Origin: Pseudomonas lactis
Lineage (GTDB): Bacteria > Pseudomonadota > Gammaproteobacteria > Pseudomonadales > Pseudomonadaceae
Reading direction: 5' to 3'
Assembly: GCF_001439845.1 (NCBI RefSeq)
Contig: NZ_JYLO01000021.1
Coordinates: 47,854-111,853 of the forward strand
Length of the DNA stretch: 64,000 nucleotides
In this document: positions 16,712 through 25,612 of the stretch, one piece after another
Layout of the letters: every line of letters begins with the position of its first letter
How positions within the stretch are numbered: position 1 is the stretch's first letter
The notes under the pieces: generated by a model
Database searches by the model: none
Told to the model about the DNA's origin: nothing
What the model saw: the letters and a program-made list of their open reading frames with translations, nothing else
Position numbers and translations under genes: made by a program

Positions 16712-19700
16712 TGGCCAGCCTCTTTAGGAGTTTCAGTAGTGTCTTTCTTTTTGCGTTCGCCAGCCGAGGACACGGTTGCGTAGAACAGTGGCACCCAGAA
16801 AATGGCAAGCACAGTGGCGGTGATCATACCGCCGATCACGCCGGTACCGATCGCGTGCTGGCTGCCTGAGCCGGCACCGCTGGAAATCGCCAGCGGCAGT
16901 ACGCCGAGCACGAACGCCATGGACGTCATGATGATCGGGCGCAGACGCATACGGGACGCTTCGATAGCCGCCTCGACGATGCCTTTGCCTTGCTCATGCA
17001 GTTCCTTGGCGAATTCCACGATGAGAATGGCGTTTTTCGCCGCCAGGCCCACCGTCACCAACAGGCCCACCTGGAAGAACACGTCGTTGGACAAGCCGCG
17101 CATGCTGGTGGCGATCAGTGCACCGATCACACCCAGAGGTACAACCAGAATCACCGCGATCGGGATCGACCAGCTTTCGTACAGCGCCGCCAGGCACAAG
17201 AACACGACCAGCAGCGACAGTGCGTACAGTGCTGGCGCCTGGGAACCGGAAAGGCGTTCTTCGTACGACAGGCCTGTCCAGGCGTAACCGACACCGGCCG
17301 GCAGTTCTTTGGCGATGCGTTCGACTTCGGCCATCGCATCACCGGTACTGTAGCCCGGTGCCGGGGTACCGAGGATTTCCATCGCCGCTACACCGTTGTA
17401 TCGCGAAAGCTTGGGCGAACCGTAGATCCACTGGCCCGACGAGATGGCCGACAGCGGCACCATTTTCCCGTCGTTGCTGCGCACGTACCATTTGTCCAGG
17501 TCTTCGGGCGACATGCGGCTGGCGGCGTCACCTTGTACATACACCTTCTTCACGCGACCACGGTCGATGAAGTCGTTGATGTAGCTACCACCCAAGGCAA
17601 TGGCCAGGGTCTGCTGGATATCCGCGAGGCTGATGCCCTGGGCACTGGCCTTCTCGTCGTCAACGGTCAGCTCGTACTGCGGCTCGTCGTTCACGCCGTT
17701 AGGACGTACGCCGGCCAGCACCTTGCTCTGTGCTGCCGCGCCCAGGAACTGGTTACGTGCAGCCATCAGCTTGTCGTGGCCGACGCCACCCTGGTCTTGC
17801 AGGAACACGTCAAAACCGGTGGCGTTACCCAGCTCCAGTACCGAAGGTGGCACGATGGCAAATACCATGGCGTCCTTGAAGGCCCCGAAGAAGTAACCCT
17901 GGGCACGCTTGGCCACTTCGAACACCGATTGGGTCGAGTCACGCTCATCCCACGGTTTGAGCATCACGAACGCGAGACCCGAGCTCTGGCCACGGCCAGC
18001 AAAGTTGAAGCCGTTCACGGTAAACACCGACTTCACCGCCTTGCCTTCGCCTGGCTCGCCTTCCTTGTCGTTCAGCAGGAAGGCGCGCATGTCGTCGACG
18101 ACTTTTTGCGTGCGCTCAGCCGAAGCACCAACCGGTGTCTGCACCTGGGCGAAGATCACACCCTGGTCTTCCTCAGGCAGGAACGCGCTTGGAATACGGG
18201 TGAACATCCAGATCATGCCGACCAGGATCAGCGCATACACCAGGAACGCCGGGATCTTGTGCTTGATCATGTTACCCACGCCGCGCTCGTACTTGAGTAC
18301 GCCGCTGTCGAAGGTGCGGTTGAACCAGCCGAAGAAGCCGCGCTTGGGCTGGCCGTGTTTTTCCGGATCAATCGGCTTGAGCATGGTGGCGCACAAAGCC
18401 GGGGTAAAGATAAGGGCAACCAGCACCGACAACGCCATCGCCGAAACAATGGTGATGGAGAACTGCCGGTAGATCACACCGGTGGAACCACCGAAGAATG
18501 CCATCGGCAGCAGTACCGCCGACAGTACCAGGGCAATACCCACCAGGGCGCCCTGGATCTGGCCCATGGACTTGATCGTTGCTTCCTTGGGCGACAGGTG
18601 TTCCTCGGCCATTACCCGTTCGACGTTTTCCACCACAACGATGGCATCGTCCACCAGCAAGCCGATGGCCAGGATCATGCCGAACATGGTCAGGGTGTTG
18701 ATGGTGAAGCCGCACGCCGCCATGATCCCGAAGGTACCCAGCAATACCACCGGTACGGTCATGGTGGTGATGATGGTGGCACGGAAGTTCTGCAGGAACA
18801 GGAACATCACCAGGAACACCAGCACGATCGCTTCGACCAGGGTGTGAACCACACCGGAGATCGATTCGGTCACGACCGGCGTAGTGTCATAGGGCACCAC
18901 CGCCTTCATGCCAGGCGGGAAGAACGGCTCCAGGGACTTGACTGTTTCGCGGATGGCCTTGCCGGTGTCCAGTGCGTTGGCACCGGCCGCCAGCTTGATC
19001 GCCATACCCGAGGCCGGCTTGCCGTTGAACTGTGCACTGATGCTGTAGTTCTGGCCGCCCAGTTCGATACGCGCGACATCACCCAGGCGAACCTGGGAGC
19101 CGTCGGTGTTCACCTTCATCAGGATCTTGGCGAATTCCTCGGTGCTTTGCAGGCGCGTCTTGCCGATGATCGTGGCGTTCAGCTGGGTGCCGGGCAGGGC
19201 AGGCAGGCCGCCCAGTTGGCCGGTGGCCACCTGCACGTTCTGGGCCTTGATGGCATTGCTGACGTCCACTGGCGTGAGCTGGTAGTTGTTCAGTTTGGCC
19301 GGGTCGAGCCAGATACGCATGGCGTACTGCGAACCGAACACCTGGAAGTCACCCACCCCCGCGGTACGGGAGATCGGGTCCTGGATGTTGGACACGATGT
19401 AGTTGGAGAGGTCGTCCTTGGTCATGCTGCCGTCTTCCGACACCAGACCGATCACCATCAGGAAGTTCTTCACCGACTTGGTCACACGGATACCCTGTTG
19501 CTGCACTTCTTGCGGCAGCAGTGGGGTGGCCAGGTTCAGCTTGTTCTGTACCTGGACCTGGGCGATATCCGGGTTGGTACCCTGGTTGAACGTCACGGTG
19601 ATGGTCATGCTGCCGTCGGAGTTACTGTCCGAGGAGACATAACGCAGGTTGTCGATACCGTTGAGCTGTTGCTCGATGACCTGCACCACGGTGTCCTGCA

Positions 19701-19869
19701 CGGTTTGTGCGGACGCGCCTGGGTAGGTCACCTGGATATCAATGGCCGTTGGCGCAATGGCCGGGTATTGGTTGATGGGCAACTTCAGGATCGAGAGTGC
19801 CCCGACCAGCATGATCACCAGGGCAATTACCCAGGCGAAAATGGGACGGTCGATAAAAAATTTCGACAT
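16708..19869 (-). CDS. emhB: RND multidrug efflux permease (MexB/TtgB/EmhB type)
   Basis: Inner-membrane proton-driven pump of the HAE1 family, 1053 residues, about 12 membrane segments and two large periplasmic loops. The N-terminus MSKFFIDRPIFAWVIALVIML is typical; the proton-relay aspartate pair is seen in GLLVDDAIVVVENV (near residue 407) and the partner lysine region in VGLAAKNAILIVEFAKE. Exports solvents, aromatic compounds and antibiotics in well studied homologues. It starts 3 bp after the adaptor stop. Confidence 0.96.
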   Translation of the reverse strand: MSKFFIDRPIFAWVIALVIMLVGALSILKLPINQYPAIAPTAIDIQVTYPGASAQTVQDTVVQVIEQQLNGIDNLRYVSSDSNSDGSMTITVTFNQGTNPDIAQVQVQNKLNLATPLLPQEVQQQGIRVTKSVKNFLMVIGLVSEDGSMTKDDLSNYIVSNIQDPISRTAGVGDFQVFGSQYAMRIWLDPAKLNNYQLTPVDVSNAIKAQNVQVATGQLGGLPALPGTQLNATIIGKTRLQSTEEFAKILMKVNTDGSQVRLGDVARIELGGQNYSISAQFNGKPASGMAIKLAAGANALDTGKAIRETVKSLEPFFPPGMKAVVPYDTTPVVTESISGVVHTLVEAIVLVFLVMFLFLQNFRATIITTMTVPVVLLGTFGIMAACGFTINTLTMFGMILAIGLLVDDAIVVVENVERVMAEEHLSPKEATIKSMGQIQGALVGIALVLSAVLLPMAFFGGSTGVIYRQFSITIVSAMALSVLVALIFTPALCATMLKPIDPEKHGQPKRGFFGWFNRTFDSGVLKYERGVGNMIKHKIPAFLVYALILVGMIWMFTRIPSAFLPEEDQGVIFAQVQTPVGASAERTQKVVDDMRAFLLNDKEGEPGEGKAVKSVFTVNGFNFAGRGQSSGLAFVMLKPWDERDSTQSVFEVAKRAQGYFFGAFKDAMVFAIVPPSVLELGNATGFDVFLQDQGGVGHDKLMAARNQFLGAAAQSKVLAGVRPNGVNDEPQYELTVDDEKASAQGISLADIQQTLAIALGGSYINDFIDRGRVKKVYVQGDAASRMSPEDLDKWYVRSNDGKMVPLSAISSGQWIYGSPKLSRYNGVAAMEILGTPAPGYSTGDAMAEVERIAKELPAGVGYAWTGLSYEERLSGSQAPALYALSLLVVFLCLAALYESWSIPIAVILVVPLGVIGALIATSMRGLSNDVFFQVGLLVTVGLAAKNAILIVEFAKELHEQGKGIVEAAIEASRMRLRPIIMTSMAFVLGVLPLAISSGAGSGSQHAIGTGVIGGMITATVLAIFWVPLFYATVSSAGERKKKDTTETPKEAGQ

Positions 19870-19872
19870 GGA

Positions 19873-21021
19873 TTACTCCCCTTGACCAGCAGCGGCAGCA
19901 GGCGCTGCGGCAGTACCGGCGGGTTTAGCGTTGGAGGCTTCCGTGACCTTCACCTCGGCGCCTGGCTTGACGTACTGCAAGCCTTCGGTGATGACGCGAT
20001 CACCGGCATTGAGGCCTTTTTCCACCAGCCAGTAGGCACCGGCGGTACGGTTGGCAACCAGTTCACGTTGCTCGACCTTGTTGTCCTTGTTCACGATCAG
20101 CGCCGTCGGAATGCCGCGCAGGTCACGGGTCACGCCTTGTTGCGGAGCCAGGATGGCCTTGCTGTTCACACCGGCCAGCAACTGGGCGTGTACGAACATG
20201 CCCGGCAGCAGCACGTGGTCAGGGTTGGGGAACACGGCACGCAGGGTCACGGAACCGGTGGTCTGGTCGACCGACACTTCGGAGAACTCGAGCTTGCCGT
20301 CCTGGGCGTAGGCCGTGCCGTCTTCCAGGGTCAGCTTGACCTTGGCGGCGTTTTCGCCGGCCTTCTCCAGCTGGCCGCTTTCCAGGTCGCGGCGCAGTTT
20401 CAGCATTTCAGCCGAGGACTGCGTGACGTCGACGTAGATCGGGTCCAGTTGCTGAATCACGGCCATGGCATCGGCCTGGCCATTGCTGACCAGTGCGCCT
20501 TCGGTCACCGAAGAACGACCAATACGCCCGGAGATCGGCGCAAACACTTTGGTGTAGCGCACGTTGATCTGGGCGGTTTGAACGTTTGCTTCGGCGGTCA
20601 TGCGGTTGGCGACGGCAGTGTCGTATTCCTGACGGCTGACGGCCTGTTCATCGACCAACTGCTTGTAGCGGTCGCTGATGGACTTGGTCTGGGACAGGCT
20701 GGCTTGTGCGCTTTTCAGGGTGGCCTCATACACCGACGGGTCGATCTGGTAGAGCTGTTGCCCTTCCTTCACGTCGGCGCCTTCCTTGAACAGGCGCTTG
20801 AGAATGATGCCGTTGACCTGAGGCCGGACTTCCGCGATGCGAAAGGCCGTGGTGCGGCCTGGCAGCTCGGTGGTCAGGGTATAGGCTTGCGGTTGAATGG
20901 TGACCACGCCGACCTGAGGGGTTTGAGCGGGCGGTGCCGCTTCTTCCTTTTTACATCCGCTGAGCAGCGATGCCAGGGCGACGGCAGTGACCAGAGCGGT
21001 AACAGCTGGCTTAAGTTGCAT
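19873..21021 (-). CDS. emhA: RND efflux periplasmic adaptor (MexA/TtgA/EmhA type)
   Basis: Membrane-fusion lipoprotein, 382 residues from the ATG at 21021; this start gives a lipobox signal (ALASLLSGCKK), whereas the frame extending to 21081 adds an unlikely leader. Lipoyl/barrel-sandwich and hairpin segments are recognisable (GRTTAFRIAEVRPQVNGII, GADVKEGQQLYQIDP). First gene of the three-gene operon; its promoter overlaps the repressor operator at 21113-21140. Confidence 0.94.
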   Translation of the reverse strand: MQLKPAVTALVTAVALASLLSGCKKEEAAPPAQTPQVGVVTIQPQAYTLTTELPGRTTAFRIAEVRPQVNGIILKRLFKEGADVKEGQQLYQIDPSVYEATLKSAQASLSQTKSISDRYKQLVDEQAVSRQEYDTAVANRMTAEANVQTAQINVRYTKVFAPISGRIGRSSVTEGALVSNGQADAMAVIQQLDPIYVDVTQSSAEMLKLRRDLESGQLEKAGENAAKVKLTLEDGTAYAQDGKLEFSEVSVDQTTGSVTLRAVFPNPDHVLLPGMFVHAQLLAGVNSKAILAPQQGVTRDLRGIPTALIVNKDNKVEQRELVANRTAGAYWLVEKGLNAGDRVITEGLQYVKPGAEVKVTEASNAKPAGTAAAPAAAAGQGE

Positions 21022-21112
21022 GAAGATCCTCGGGTCAGGCGCGCAGAGTGCGCACAAGAAGTGTGGAAGGGTAAAAAACAAGCCGTGAGTGGATAAGTAG
21101 CTTGCTACGCAA

Positions 21113-21140
21113 TATACTTACGTTCATGGTTGTTTGTAAA
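21113..21140. promoter_or_regulatory. EmhR/TtgR operator overlapping the efflux promoter
   Basis: The sequence TACTTACGTTCATGGTTGTTTGTAAA, read on the - strand as TTTACAAACAACCATGAACG followed by TAAGTATA, matches my recollection of the P. putida TtgR operator nearly base for base. On the - strand TTTACA (21140-21135) and TATATT (21116-21111), 18 bp apart, form a plausible promoter for the efflux operon, so bound repressor would block it. The same intergenic region must carry the divergent repressor promoter (TTGACA at 21144-21149 on the + strand is a candidate -35). Confidence 0.85.
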
Positions 21141-21286
21141 CTCTTGACAGGCTTCGCGCAATGTTGACAAAGCACTGCCGCAAGCCTCGATTCTAGTACG
21201 TTCGGCGCCCATGACGGCGTCGTCCCACAATTATTCAGATGACGGTCAAGTACCGTCCACAGTGTCCCGATTGAGGTTTTACTGCC

Positions 21287-21919
21287 ATGGTTCGTCGCAC
21301 CAAAGAGGAAGCTCAGGAAACGCGCAACCAGATTCTCCAAGCCGCCGAGCAAGCCTTTTATGAGCGTGGCGTGGCGCGTACCACCCTGGCGGATATCGCC
21401 GCGCTGGCGGGCGTGACGCGCGGGGCTATCTATTGGCATTTCAGCAATAAGTCCGATTTGCTCCAGGCCTTGCTCGACACGCTGCACGAACCTCTGGACG
21501 AATTGGCCCGGGCGAGTGAAAGCGAGGATGAAGTCGACCCGCTGGGCTGTATGCGCAAGCTGCTGATTCATCTCTACCATGAAGTGGCCCTGGACCCGAA
21601 AACCCGGCGCATCAACGAGATTCTGTTTCATAAGTGCGAGTTCACCGATGAAATGTGCGACATGCGCCGCCAGCGCCAGACCCACAGCCTGGAATGCAAC
21701 CTGCGTATCAGCCTGACGTTGCGTAACGCGGTCAATCGCGGGCAACTGCCTGAAAATCTCGACACCACCCGTGGGGCTGTCTGCATACATGCCTTTATCC
21801 ACGGTTTGATCGGCCAGTGGCTGCTGGTCCCCGATAGCTTTGAACTGCATCAGGACGCCGAGCGCTGGGCTGATATAGGGCTGGACATGCTGCGCCTGAG
21901 CCCCAGCCTGCGCAATTGA
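21287..21919 (+). CDS. emhR: TetR-family repressor of the efflux operon (TtgR/EmhR)
   Basis: 210 residues. N-terminal HTH (about residues 10-57: ILQAAEQAFYERGVARTTLADIAALAGVTRGAIYWHF), then an all-helical drug-binding domain containing RRINEILFHKCEFTDEMC and ending DMLRLSPSLRN, all close to TtgR. TtgR releases DNA when it binds antibiotics or plant phenolics and controls both itself and the pump. Divergent from the operon with a 265-bp shared promoter region. Confidence 0.94.
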   Translation: MVRRTKEEAQETRNQILQAAEQAFYERGVARTTLADIAALAGVTRGAIYWHFSNKSDLLQALLDTLHEPLDELARASESEDEVDPLGCMRKLLIHLYHEVALDPKTRRINEILFHKCEFTDEMCDMRRQRQTHSLECNLRISLTLRNAVNRGQLPENLDTTRGAVCIHAFIHGLIGQWLLVPDSFELHQDAERWADIGLDMLRLSPSLRN

Positions 21920-22128
21920 AACAAAATGCGTAATTGCAACCCGTTGTGTCAACAGTAAAGCCTAAAGACGGTCAATCGTCCTTCTGCCTGATTTGTGGGA
22001 TGACTTTATATACGGCATGGCGGGCGGTTGATAGGTAGCCGGCTAAGTATTTTGTAGCGATATTGTTGCCGTTCTGTGAAGCGATGTTTCCAGGGGGCAC
22101 AAATGTGGGAGGGAGACTTGCCCCTGAC

Positions 22129-22160
22129 ACTGTAGGAGCGAGCTTGCTCGCTCCTACAGT
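22129..22160. repeat. Short palindrome repeat (TGTAGGAGCGAGCTTGCTCG family)
   Basis: Perfect hairpin TGTAGGAGCGAGC / GCTCGCTCCTACA located just 3' of the reductase gene; related half-sites recur at 31311 and 47939. Could also end transcription. Confidence 0.8.
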
Positions 22161-22179
22161 ATTGGGTTTGCGGGTTACG

Positions 22180-23235
22180 TTAGATCGGCAGCGTCGGGTA
22201 GTCGATATAACCCACCGGGCCTTTGCCATAGAAGGTTTCCGGGTGCGGCTCGTTCAACGGTGCATCAGCCTTCAGTCGCGCCGGCAGATCCGGGTTGGCG
22301 ATGAAAGGAATACCGAAGGCCACTGCGTCCGCCTTGCCCGCCGCCAGCCAGGCATTGGCGCTGTCTTTGGTGAAGCGTTCGTTGGCGATGTACGCACCGC
22401 CGAAGGCTTTTTTCAGCTGTGGGCCAAGGCTGTCTGCGCCTTCTTTTTCGCGCGAGCAGATGAACGCGATGCTGCGCTTGCCCAGTTCGCTGGCGACGTA
22501 GGTGAAGGTCTCGGCGAGGTTGTCGTCGCCCATGTCATGAGCATCAGCACGCGGTGCCAGGTGCACGCCTACGCGGCCGGCGCCCCAGACTTCGATGGCG
22601 GCGTCGGTGACTTCCAGCAACAGGCGCGCACGGTTTTCCAGGGAGCCACCGTACTGGTCGGTGCGCTGGTTGGTGCTGCTTTGCAGGAACTGGTCGAGCA
22701 GGTAGCCGTTGGCGCCGTGGATTTCCACGCCGTCGAAACCGGCAGCCTTGGCGTTCTCGGCGCCGGTGCGGTAAGCGTCGACGATGTCGGCGATTTCAGC
22801 GGTTTCCAGGGCGCGCGGGGTAGGGTAGTCGGCCAGGGGGCGAACCAGGCTGACGTGGCCTTTGGCTTGGACCGCACTCGGCGCCACCGGGGTTTCGCCG
22901 TTCAGGTAGGACTCGTGGGAAATGCGGCCGACGTGCCACAGTTGCAGGAAGATCTTGCCGCCCGCGCCATGCACGGCCTTGGTGATGTTGGCCCAGCCGC
23001 GCACCTGGTCGTTGGACCAGATGCCGGGGGTGTCCGGGTAGCCCACGCCCATCGGCGTCACGGAAGTGGCTTCGCTGAGGATCAGCCCGGCGGAGGCGCG
23101 TTGCACGTAGTACTCGGCCATCAGCGCATTGGGCACGCGCCCGGCATCCGCGCGGCAGCGGGTCAGCGGCGCCATGATGATGCGGTTCGACAGGTGCACA
23201 TCGCCCAGTGTGATCGGATCGAAAATAGTCGTCAT
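22180..23235 (-). CDS. xenB: Old-yellow-enzyme family reductase (XenB/NemA type)
   Basis: FMN-dependent NADPH reductase that acts on activated alkenes, nitro-esters and nitroaromatics. 351 residues, TIM barrel; family blocks FDPITLGDVHLSNRI, MAPLTRCRA, QLWHVGRISH, GFDGVEIHGANGYLLDQF (His/Asn substrate pair) and NQRTDQYGGSLENR. The sequence follows the xenobiotic reductase B of P. fluorescens/putida closely. About 30 bp separate it from the MFS gene upstream on the same strand, so it is probably cotranscribed with it and the ArsR gene. Confidence 0.92.
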   Translation of the reverse strand: MTTIFDPITLGDVHLSNRIIMAPLTRCRADAGRVPNALMAEYYVQRASAGLILSEATSVTPMGVGYPDTPGIWSNDQVRGWANITKAVHGAGGKIFLQLWHVGRISHESYLNGETPVAPSAVQAKGHVSLVRPLADYPTPRALETAEIADIVDAYRTGAENAKAAGFDGVEIHGANGYLLDQFLQSSTNQRTDQYGGSLENRARLLLEVTDAAIEVWGAGRVGVHLAPRADAHDMGDDNLAETFTYVASELGKRSIAFICSREKEGADSLGPQLKKAFGGAYIANERFTKDSANAWLAAGKADAVAFGIPFIANPDLPARLKADAPLNEPHPETFYGKGPVGYIDYPTLPI

Positions 23236-23262
23236 GGAAAAAACACCTTCTCTTTAAGTTGA

Positions 23263-24429
23263 TCAGTGGGTCGCGGGGGCCAGGTCGGCATTGCCGCCCT
23301 GACGGAAAGTGATCAGCGTCACCAGCAGCGCGAGAATCGCCAGCGCCGCGGCGGCCAGCGGCACGCTGGTCAGGCCGAAGCCGTGGGCAATCACGCTGCC
23401 GCCGACCCAGGCGCCGAGGGCGTTGCCAATGTTGAAGGCGCCGATGTTCAAGGTGGACACCAGGTTCGGCGCGGCCTTGCCGAAGGTCACCACGTTGATT
23501 TGCAGCGCCGGCACGGCGGCGAACGAGGCAGTGGCCCACAGGAACAGGGTGATTTCAGTCGGTATCACCGCAATGCTGGTCCAGCTCAGCACCGTGGACA
23601 CCACCGCCATGCTGATGAACACGCCGATCAGGGTGGCCGCCAGGCGTTTGTCCGCCAGCTTGCCGCCGATGATGTTGCCCACGGTGAGGCCCAGGCCGAT
23701 CAGCAGCAGGGTCCAGGTCACACCCTTGGGCGACACGCCGGTGACATCGCCGAGCAGCGGTGCGACGTAGGTAAAGAGGGTGAACATGGACGCGGCAAAC
23801 AGCGCGGTCATGCTCAGTGACAACCAGATACCGGCACCCTTGAGGGCGGCCAGTTCAGCGCGCATATCGAGTTTTTCTTCGTCACGCTTGGCGGGCAAGA
23901 AGCGAATCAGGCCGATCAAGGCGATCACGCCAATCACGGTCACGGCCCAGAAGGTCGAGCGCCAGCCGGCTTCCTGGCCCAGCGCCGTACCCAGGGGTAC
24001 GCCCAGCACGTTCGCCAGGGTCAACCCGGTGAACATCAGCGCCACCGCCGACGCACGTTTGTTGGCCGGCACCAGGTTGGCCGCCACCACTGAACCAATC
24101 CCGAAGAAGGCACCGTGACACAACGCCGTGACCACACGAGCAAACATCAGCACGTTGTAGTCGCTTGCCAGGGCACAGAGCAGGTTGCCGATAATGAAAA
24201 TACCCATCAACGCTACCAGCGCCGCCTTGCGTGGCAGCTTGGCGGTGGCCAGTGCCATGAACGGTGCGCCGATGGCCACGCCCAGGGCGTAGCCGGTCAC
24301 CAGCCAGCCGGCGCCGGGAATCGACACACCCAGGTCCGCCGCCACATCGGGCAGCAAGCCCATGATGACGAACTCGGTGGTGCCGATGGCGAAGGCGCTC
24401 AGGGCCAGTATGAGTAGCGAGAGGGGCAT
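23263..24429 (-). CDS. MFS exporter (AraJ/YdhP-like, DHA1 family)
   Basis: 388 residues, 12 predicted membrane segments. Opening LILALSAFAIGTTEFVIMGLLPDVAADLGVS and the internal motif APFMALATAKLPRKAAL are typical of drug:H+ antiporter-1 proteins such as YdhP/AraJ. Substrate unknown. It lies between xenB and an ArsR regulator on the same strand, which suggests a stress-induced detoxification operon in which XenB reduces and the exporter removes toxic electrophiles (inference). Confidence 0.88.
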   Translation of the reverse strand: MPLSLLILALSAFAIGTTEFVIMGLLPDVAADLGVSIPGAGWLVTGYALGVAIGAPFMALATAKLPRKAALVALMGIFIIGNLLCALASDYNVLMFARVVTALCHGAFFGIGSVVAANLVPANKRASAVALMFTGLTLANVLGVPLGTALGQEAGWRSTFWAVTVIGVIALIGLIRFLPAKRDEEKLDMRAELAALKGAGIWLSLSMTALFAASMFTLFTYVAPLLGDVTGVSPKGVTWTLLLIGLGLTVGNIIGGKLADKRLAATLIGVFISMAVVSTVLSWTSIAVIPTEITLFLWATASFAAVPALQINVVTFGKAAPNLVSTLNIGAFNIGNALGAWVGGSVIAHGFGLTSVPLAAAALAILALLVTLITFRQGGNADLAPATH

Positions 24430-24447
24430 GGGGCGTGTCCTTGGTGA

Positions 24448-24759
24448 TTACGGTGCGCTGAGTTCGGTGATGAGCGCCGTGAGAAAGGCTTGGATCACTT
24501 CCTCGTTGCGCTTGAAAAAGTGCCACTGCCCGGCCTTCTGGCTGCTGATCAACCCCGCCCGTTGCAAGGTGGCCAGGTGGGCCGACACGGTCGACTGGGA
24601 CAAGCCGCAGCGCTGGTCGATCTGCCCGGCGCAGATGCCGTATTCGTGGTTGTGTAATTGCGCGGGGAACTGGACTTTCGGGTCTTTGAGCCAGGTGAGG
24701 ATGTCTCGTCGTACTGGGTGCGCCACGGCTTTTATTATTTCGTCGAGGTCGATGGACAT
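24448..24759 (-). CDS. ArsR-family transcriptional regulator
   Basis: 103 residues with one winged-helix domain (about 10-85): VRRDILTWLKDP, CGLSQSTVSAHLATLQRAGLISSQKAGQWHFFKRN. The metal-binding ELCVC motif of classical ArsR is absent; the only cysteines are in YGICAGQIDQRCGLS, so a thiol or electrophile sensor is possible, as in regulators paired with XenB/NemA-type reductases. First gene of the leftward set and adjacent to repeated operator-like palindromes. Confidence 0.88.
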   Translation of the reverse strand: MSIDLDEIIKAVAHPVRRDILTWLKDPKVQFPAQLHNHEYGICAGQIDQRCGLSQSTVSAHLATLQRAGLISSQKAGQWHFFKRNEEVIQAFLTALITELSAP

Positions 24760-24786
24760 GGCAGGGTGCTCGGTGTCGTAAAGCGT

Positions 24787-24888
24787 TATATCGCGATGAG
24801 GCGAACTTTAAATCGTCATATCCCGATATACCAATATGATTTTGATCTGAGGTCAAAGCGAATCTGTATATCGGGTTATAACGATATG
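24787..24888. promoter_or_regulatory. Array of ATATCG-type palindromes (probable ArsR operators)
   Basis: Between the divergent arsR-like gene and acpH are TATATCGCGAT (24787), CATATCCCGATATACCAATATG (24817-24838, split here only by its imperfect centre) and a clean dyad ATATCG-N8-CGATAT (24868-24887). The shared ATATCG half-site and the position across both start regions argue for autoregulation and possible control of acpH. Confidence 0.65.
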
Positions 24889-24914
24889 TAGGTGGCAGTG
24901 GTAGACTGCGCGGC

Positions 24915-25493
24915 ATGAATTATCTCGCACATCTGCACCTGGGCGGCCAACTTCCGGCGCAATTGCTGGGCAGCCTCTATGGCGACTTCGTCAAAGGCCG
25001 CCTGCAGGGCCAGTTCAGCCCGCAAATCGAAGCGGCGATCCAGCTGCATCGCTCCATCGACCGGTTCACCGACAGCCACCCCTTGGTGGGGGAGGCGTTG
25101 TCGCGTTTCAGCCAGACCCGCAGGCGCTATGCCGGGATCGTCCTTGATGTGTTTTTTGACCATTGCCTGGCGCGCGATTGGGCGCTGTATGCCGACCAGC
25201 CCCTGGAGCGTTTTACGTCCCACGTGTATCGGGTGTTGGCGGCCGAACCCGCGTTGCCGGGGCGGCTGGCGCAGATCGCACCCTATATGGCAGCCGATGA
25301 TTGGTTGGGCTCGTACCGCGAGTTTGCGGTGATGGACCAGGTGCTGCGGGGGATTTCGCGGCGGCTGACACAGCCTGAAGAGTTAGGGTATGCGATGCAG
25401 GAGTTGCGGGTTTTGTATGAGCCGTTGAGTGAGGATTTTCGACTGTTCTACCCAGAGTTGCAGAAGTTTGCACAATCTCAACTGACTACATGA
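24915..25493 (+). CDS. acpH: Acyl carrier protein phosphodiesterase
   Basis: 192 residues of the AcpH/DUF479 family, which removes the 4'-phosphopantetheine arm from holo-ACP. HD-like metal motifs are visible: MNYLAHLHL, LLGSLYGDFVKG, IQLHRSIDRFTDSHP, LDVFFDHCLARDW. The length is standard. Single gene, followed by a REP pair. Confidence 0.92.
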   Translation: MNYLAHLHLGGQLPAQLLGSLYGDFVKGRLQGQFSPQIEAAIQLHRSIDRFTDSHPLVGEALSRFSQTRRRYAGIVLDVFFDHCLARDWALYADQPLERFTSHVYRVLAAEPALPGRLAQIAPYMAADDWLGSYREFAVMDQVLRGISRRLTQPEELGYAMQELRVLYEPLSEDFRLFYPELQKFAQSQLTT

Positions 25494-25501
25494 GATCTGA
25501 A

Positions 25502-25590
25502 TGTGGGAGCTGGCTTGCCTGCGATAGCGGCCTACCTGTTGAGAATGCTGTGGCTGACCCACCGCCATCGCAGGCAAGCCAGCTCCCACA
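25502..25590. repeat. REP pair (inverted)
   Basis: Opposed GTGGGAGCTGGCTTGCCTGCGAT cores between the convergent acpH and olsA genes. Confidence 0.9.
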
Positions 25591-25612
25591 TTTGGATGGT
25601 GTTCACATTGCT

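Noticed and set aside
16990..21096. Very long open frame (about 1370 codons) on the + strand opposite the efflux operon
   Set aside because: It is the antisense shadow of high-GC emhB/emhA genes, His/Gln-rich in translation, with no RBS or domain.
21972..22229. 85-codon frame between emhR and xenB
   Set aside because: Overlaps the palindrome and the 3' end of xenB, no RBS or motif.
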